Shown: in pieces, positions 60,283 through 64,000 of the stretch
Layout of the letters: every line of letters begins with the position of its first letter
How positions within the stretch are numbered: the first letter of the stretch is position 1
Notes under the pieces: model-generated
What the model was told of the DNA's origin: nothing
Databases searched by the model: none
What the model saw: only the letters and a program-made list of their open reading frames with translations
NCBI RefSeq assembly: GCF_003312425.1
Contig: NZ_QNUX01000009.1
Location: forward strand, 62,001 to 126,000
Length of the DNA: 64,000 nt
Direction of reading: 5' to 3'
Source: Flavobacterium psychrolimnae
GTDB lineage: Bacteria; Bacteroidota; Bacteroidia; Flavobacteriales; Flavobacteriaceae
Program-made: the position numbers and the translations under genes

Positions 60283-61044
60283 ATGAGAATAATTTCATAC
60301 AACGTAAACGGAATCAGAGCCGCTATTTCAAAAGGATTTATCGACTGGTTGCAGCACGCAAATCCAGATATTATTTGTCTTCAGGAAATTAAAGCAACCG
60401 AAGACCAAATTCCGGTAGACGATATGACTAAGGCCGGTTATCCATACCAATATTACTATTCAGCAACCAAAAAAGGGTATAGCGGAGTGGCTATACTTTC
60501 TAAAATCAAACCCAATAATGTCGTTCATGGCACGGGAATTCATCACATGGATTTTGAGGGAAGAAACCTTCGTGCTGATTTTGATGGATTTTCTGTAATG
60601 AGTTTGTACTTGCCATCGGGGACAAATATCGATCGATTGGACCATAAATTCACGTTTATGGATGATTTTCAAACCTACATTGACGAACTCAAAAAAGAAA
60701 CGCCAAACCTCATTGTTTGCGGGGATTACAACATTTGCCACGAGGCAATCGATATTCATGATCCTATCCGAAACAAAAATGTTTCCGGTTTTTTACCACA
60801 GGAAAGAACTTGGCTTGATACTTTTATGAAGTCCGGATTTGTGGATAGTTTTCGCCATTTCAATAGTGAACCGCACCAATATACATGGTGGAGTTACCGC
60901 GCTGGAGCCAGAGGAAACAACAAAGGTTGGCGCATCGATTACAATTTAGTCAGCGATTCTTTAAAACATAAATTGAAAAGAGCCGTTATTTTATCAGATG
61001 CCGTGCATTCGGATCATTGCCCAATTTTGGTAGAAATCGAATAA
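60283..61044 (+). CDS. xth: Exodeoxyribonuclease III (AP endonuclease)
   Basis: Metal-dependent nuclease of 253 residues for base-excision repair. MRIISYNVNGIRAAISKGF, DIICLQEIKATEDQIP, VCGDYNICHEAIDI, RIDYNLVSDSL and DAVHSDHCPILVEI carry the catalytic N, E, D, N and H residues. A -7 box TACATTTG lies at 60256-60263. Repeat copy F starts 9 bp after its stop. Confidence 0.96.
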   Translation: MRIISYNVNGIRAAISKGFIDWLQHANPDIICLQEIKATEDQIPVDDMTKAGYPYQYYYSATKKGYSGVAILSKIKPNNVVHGTGIHHMDFEGRNLRADFDGFSVMSLYLPSGTNIDRLDHKFTFMDDFQTYIDELKKETPNLIVCGDYNICHEAIDIHDPIRNKNVSGFLPQERTWLDTFMKSGFVDSFRHFNSEPHQYTWWSYRAGARGNNKGWRIDYNLVSDSLKHKLKRAVILSDAVHSDHCPILVEIE

Positions 61045-61052
61045 CATTTTCA

Positions 61053-61144
61053 GGAGCTATTTCCCGTCTCGTCCTAAATACGAGATTGCAATCTTTTCTT
61101 TCGTTAAATAACTAGAGAAAAGGATTGTCACCGATATTGGGGCT
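61053..61144 (+). repeat. Dispersed GGAGCTA...GGGCTA element, copy F
   Basis: Starts GGAGCTATTTCCCGTCTCG and ends ATTGGGGCTC; internal GAGATTGCAATCTTTTCT pairs with AGAGAAAAGGATTG. Very similar to copy E. Confidence 0.8.
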
Positions 61145-61209
61145 CAATCGAATACTATTTGATTTTTTGCTTTCAAAACAACATTAGAAACAACATAAAT
61201 ACCATCAAA

Positions 61210-62151
61210 ATGATTAAAAGAGTTTCCATCGGAATATTAATTCTGGCGCTTTCAACTTCCTGTGTATCCAAGAAAATATACAATGATTTAGAAAGTAAAT
61301 ACGCCGATTCTAAAAAAGAAAACAGAAATTTAGCAGACGAAAATGCCGATTTACTAAAAGCTAAAAACCAACTGGAATTAGACCGCGATGGTTTAAAAAC
61401 TGATTTGAGTAAATCCAAAGCAGAACTGGAAAAATTGAAAGCAGATTACGCCGCAGCGCAAAATAAATTTAAAGTCTTGCAGGATTCGTACGCCGCTTTG
61501 GAAAAAAACAGCGGTGATGCTTTGCAAAGCAACATGAAGAAAAATCGTGATTTGCTGGAGCAATTAGACGAAAAAGGAAAAGCATTGGCTTTAGAACAAG
61601 ACCGATTAAGCAAAAGCGCACAACGTTTGCAAGAATTAGAGGATTTGATTGCCGCCAAAGAAGCGAGCATGAAAAAACTAAAAGAAACCTTGTCTAAAGC
61701 CTTGAACAGTTTTGAAGGAAAAGGGTTGACAGTAGAACAAAAAAACGGAAAAGTATATGTTTCTATGGAGAACAAACTACTTTTTAATTCCGGAAGTTGG
61801 GCGGTAGGTTCCGAAGGGAAAAAAGCAGTTGTAGAATTAGCAAAGGTTTTGGGTGACAACCCGGACATATCAGTACTGATCGAAGGTCATACTGATGATG
61901 ATGCTTTCACGGCTTCAGGTCCAATTGCCGATAACTGGGATTTATCGACTAAAAGAGCTACTGCAATAGTTGCTATTTTGAGCGAAAACAAAAAAATCAA
62001 TAAACAAAATCTTACTGCGGCAGGAAGAGGAGAATTTTCGCCATTAACTAGCAATTCAACTGCAGATGGGAAAGCTAAAAACCGTAGAATTGAAATCATT
62101 TTAACACCAAGATTAGATGAAATCGCCGAAATGTTGAATGAGATAAATTAA
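61210..62151 (+). CDS. OmpA-family lipoprotein with coiled coil
   Basis: A 313-residue envelope protein. An SPII signal (ILALSTS-C) is followed by a long coiled coil (about 20-170, ESKYADSKKENRNLADENAD), then an OmpA/MotB domain (about 185-300) with LIEGHTDDDAF, DLSTKRATAIVAIL and SKNRRIEIIL-like KAKNRRIEIILTP. It should bridge outer membrane and peptidoglycan. The ATG at 61210 is chosen because it starts the signal peptide; the frame is open back to an upstream ATG at 61159. Confidence 0.92.
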   Translation: MIKRVSIGILILALSTSCVSKKIYNDLESKYADSKKENRNLADENADLLKAKNQLELDRDGLKTDLSKSKAELEKLKADYAAAQNKFKVLQDSYAALEKNSGDALQSNMKKNRDLLEQLDEKGKALALEQDRLSKSAQRLQELEDLIAAKEASMKKLKETLSKALNSFEGKGLTVEQKNGKVYVSMENKLLFNSGSWAVGSEGKKAVVELAKVLGDNPDISVLIEGHTDDDAFTASGPIADNWDLSTKRATAIVAILSENKKINKQNLTAAGRGEFSPLTSNSTADGKAKNRRIEIILTPRLDEIAEMLNEIN

Positions 62152-62176
62152 AAAATAATTAAAGTTTCAAATTGAG

Positions 62177-62209
62177 AAAGGTTCAGAGTGTATGCTTTGG
62201 ACCTTTTTT
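62177..62209 (+). terminator. Terminator of OmpA lipoprotein gene
   Basis: Stem AAAGGTTC / GGACCTTT (one G-T pair) with T-run, 25 bp after the stop. Confidence 0.7.
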
Positions 62210-62214
62210 CTTTT

Positions 62215-62273
62215 ACCGCAAATTCGCTAATTTTATCTTTTGATAGAAGGATTTTAAATTCGCAAATTCGCGG
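62215..62273. repeat. ACCGCAAATTCGC inverted repeat
   Basis: Left arm ACCGCAAATTCGCTAATTT and right arm AAATTCGCAAATTCGCGGT match as inverted copies at 16 of 19 positions, with a loop of about 20 nt. Confidence 0.65.
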
Positions 62274-62346
62274 TTGTGTTTTTTGAATATCTTGTAAACG
62301 TTTCTCAATTTTCTGTTAACACTAAATCGTAACCACAAACTAATTT

Positions 62347-62354
62347 TATCTTTG
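62347..62354 (+). promoter_or_regulatory. -7 box of aldo/keto reductase gene
   Basis: TATCTTTG, exact TAnnTTTG, 30 nt before the ATG. It lies inside the open frame that extends upstream, supporting the internal ATG. Confidence 0.5.
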
Positions 62355-62384
62355 TTTTCGAAAATAAAATACAATTTCCTTAAA

Positions 62385-63422
62385 ATGAAATACACAACCT
62401 TACCCAATACTGATATAAAAGTCAGCAAAATTTGCCTTGGAACCATGACTTTTGGTGAGCAAAATACCGAAGCGGATGGTCATGCCCAAATGGATTATGC
62501 TTTAGAAAACGGAGTCAATTTCTTTGATACTGCCGAAATGTATTCGGTTCCAGCGCGTCAGGAAACCTACGGAAGCACTGAGAAAATCCTTGGAACTTGG
62601 TTCAAAAAAACAGGAAAGAGAGAAGAAATAGTTTTGGCATCGAAAATTGCCGGACCAAATCCAAATTTTGGATACATGAGAGAAAAGTTAGATTTCTCAC
62701 CAGCCAGCATCAAATTTGCATTGGATAATAGTTTACAGCGCTTACAAACAGATTATATTGATGTGTACCAATTGCATTGGCCAGAACGCAAAACCAACTA
62801 TTTTGGACAACGCGGTTTTAAAGTACAAGATGATGCTTGGGAAGATAACATTCACAATGTATTGGAAACGTTGGACGGTTTTGTCAAAGAAGGAAAAATT
62901 AAACACATCGGACTTTCAAATGAAAATCCTTGGGGAATTATGCGTTTTCTGGAAGAGAGTAAATACAATAATTTGCCAAGAGTGAAAACGATTCAAAATC
63001 CATATTCTCTATTAAACCGACTTTTTGAAAACGGTTCTGCCGAAGTTTGCCTGAAAGAAAATGTTGGTTTATTAGCGTATTCGCCGATGGCTTTTGGTGT
63101 TTTGTCCGGTAAATTCCTAACTGGTGAAGCGCATCCAAATGCCAGAATCAAATTGTTTCCGCAGTATTCTCGATACAACAGCGCACAAAGTACTGAAGCT
63201 ACTCGATTGTATCAGGAGATAGCCAAAAAAAATGGACTGACTTTAACGGAATTGTCTTTGGCATTTATAGAACAACAACCGTTTGTAACGAGCACGATTA
63301 TTGGCGCTACCACATTGGAACAATTAAAAGAGAATATTGATACGATTCAGGTTACACTTTCGGATGAACTTCTAAAAGCGATTGATGAAGTACAAGCTGT
63401 TATTCCTGATCCGGCACCGTAA
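62385..63422 (+). CDS. Aldo/keto reductase (Tas-like)
   Basis: A 345-residue TIM-barrel NADPH oxidoreductase. VSKICLGTMTFGEQNTEADG, the catalytic D-Y-K-H set in FFDTAEMYS (D/Y), VLASKI (K) and DYIDVYQLHWPER (H), and the cofactor end STIIGATTLEQLKENID are all visible. Close to the Tas subgroup with the QGxxEA-like signature. The ATG at 62385 replaces a TTG at 62352 that lies within the -7 box. Substrate unknown. Confidence 0.92.
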   Translation: MKYTTLPNTDIKVSKICLGTMTFGEQNTEADGHAQMDYALENGVNFFDTAEMYSVPARQETYGSTEKILGTWFKKTGKREEIVLASKIAGPNPNFGYMREKLDFSPASIKFALDNSLQRLQTDYIDVYQLHWPERKTNYFGQRGFKVQDDAWEDNIHNVLETLDGFVKEGKIKHIGLSNENPWGIMRFLEESKYNNLPRVKTIQNPYSLLNRLFENGSAEVCLKENVGLLAYSPMAFGVLSGKFLTGEAHPNARIKLFPQYSRYNSAQSTEATRLYQEIAKKNGLTLTELSLAFIEQQPFVTSTIIGATTLEQLKENIDTIQVTLSDELLKAIDEVQAVIPDPAP

Positions 63423-63439
63423 ATTAAAAAACCATTTTT

Positions 63440-63498
63440 TGTAATTCTGATGAAGGAAAAATCCCGTTGCGTGAGATTCCTCCTTCGTCGGAATGACA
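63440..63498. repeat. TTCTGATGAAGGA / TCCTTCGTCGGAA hairpin repeat
   Basis: Left arm TGTAATTCTGATGAAGGAAA and right arm CCTCCTTCGTCGGAATGACA pair at about 19 of 25 positions around CCGTTGCGTG. Between converging aldo/keto reductase and GT51 genes. Confidence 0.65.
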
Positions 63499-63521
63499 TT
63501 TCTATTTACAATTTCCAATAA

Positions 63522-64000
63522 TTAAAGATCAAATTCATCATCAACGGATAAGGAATCTACTTTTATTTGTGTTGAATCTTGCACTTTGAATTTGATAAAA
63601 GATTTTGCAGGTCCTGAAATCAGTATTGGTAAGGACTTGTAAATAGTGTCTTCAGGAGTTAAGAGTCCTCTTCGAAACATAATATTGGTTAAGAACGATT
63701 CTTGTTTTACAGCAAAATCTTTCAACATCCCCTGATCGTTAAACTGATACATGAATTTTTTAGGACTCGGGATAATTCGGGCGAGATACAAGCATTCATT
63801 CAGCGATAATTCCGAAGGTATTTTTTGGAAGTAAAACTGACTTGCTTCCCCAATTCCATATATATTTGGACCCCATTCGATAATATTAAAATATACTTCG
63901 AGCATGCGTTCCTTGCTTACAATCCGGTTATTTTCCAGAATGTAAACCAATAAAATTTCTTCCAGTTTACGAGATACTGTTTTCTCACGACTCAGGAAAG
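63522..64000 (-). CDS. GT51 peptidoglycan glycosyltransferase (3' part)
   Basis: C-terminal part of a transglycosylase-domain protein that polymerises lipid II. The frame stays open to the window edge, so the 5' part is missing. LSREKTVSRKLEEILLVYIL and RMLEVYFNIIEWGPNIYGIG are GT51 motifs; SLNECLYLARIIPSPKK follows. It continues about 85 residues beyond the GT51 fold with no transpeptidase domain, so it is monofunctional, possibly longer than MtgA. It is the second GT51 enzyme in the window. Confidence 0.87.
   Translation of the reverse strand, partial: FLSREKTVSRKLEEILLVYILENNRIVSKERMLEVYFNIIEWGPNIYGIGEASQFYFQKIPSELSLNECLYLARIIPSPKKFMYQFNDQGMLKDFAVKQESFLTNIMFRRGLLTPEDTIYKSLPILISGPAKSFIKFKVQDSTQIKVDSLSVDDEFDL

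Noticed and set aside
62213..62446. 77-codon minus-strand frame
   Set aside because: It runs through a terminator, an inverted repeat and the aldo/keto reductase promoter and start; no coding character.
1..64000. tRNA, rRNA, prophage, integrase or insertion-sequence genes
   Set aside because: I looked through all gaps on both strands and found no cloverleaf-like set, rRNA-like block, transposase or integrase motif.

Overview
The window is a low-GC chromosomal segment of a Flavobacteriaceae bacterium, most likely a Flavobacterium. The evidence is a GldH gliding-motility lipoprotein, an OlsF-type ornithine-lipid synthase, many SPII lipoproteins and TonB receptors, promoters of the Bacteroidetes type (TTTG, 17-24 nt, TAnnTTTG) and almost no Shine-Dalgarno sequences. 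I see no rRNA, tRNA, CRISPR array, prophage or transposase gene. Most of the window is ordinary core genome. Its distinctive content is iron-regulated transport and several families of dispersed intergenic inverted repeats.

Layout. 1-2.6 kb: end of a heme operon (hemF fragment, hemB of the metal-site type without cysteines), a DinB-like secreted protein and a cytochrome c lipoprotein. 2.8-7.1 kb: ogt, a PolB-like 3'-5' exonuclease, a fused SpmA/SpmB membrane protein and 3-oxoacid CoA-transferase (scoAB). 7.3-12.9 kb: ricT-gldH-pbp1A operon and a TrhO tRNA hydroxylase with an extra C-terminal domain. 13.2-15 kb: DUF2461, DUF1905 and a bacilliredoxin. 15.1-21.3 kb: a TonB receptor-thioredoxin-lycopene cyclase operon, divergent from a DtxR-type regulator and ZIP transporter operon. 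21.1-26 kb: feoA-feoB, a FecA-like TonB receptor and a 42-residue FeoB-associated protein. 26-38.6 kb: SCO protein, M13 and M28 peptidases, a DMT exporter, GNAT-nitrilase, ssb, a Cys/Lys-rich mini-protein, ferritin, a CAT-like acyltransferase and an OmpA porin. 38.9-48.1 kb: HAD phosphatase, a tandem pair of unknown secreted proteins, metG, small orphan genes and serS. 48.2-54.6 kb: an NTF2-fold immunity-like lipoprotein, a TPR protein, DUF4286, a two-gene nucleotidyltransferase module inserted before rsmA-mgtE, and proC. 54.7-64 kb: Dabb protein, nhaA, a dehydrogenase-VOC fusion, a TM2 protein, OlsF, exonuclease III, an OmpA lipoprotein, an aldo/keto reductase and the 3' part of a GT51 glycosyltransferase gene.

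How it works together. Iron acquisition and storage is the clearest theme. The DtxR-like gene lies between two metal-uptake loci. TTTAGA-type inverted repeats overlap or flank the promoters of both TonB receptors and feoA, which suggests one regulon that may also include ferritin. Three genes too short for routine ORF calling were recovered: 21143-21271, 35804-35968 and 45754-45924. Several starts were moved from upstream TTG codons to internal ATG or GTG codons using promoter position and signal peptides.
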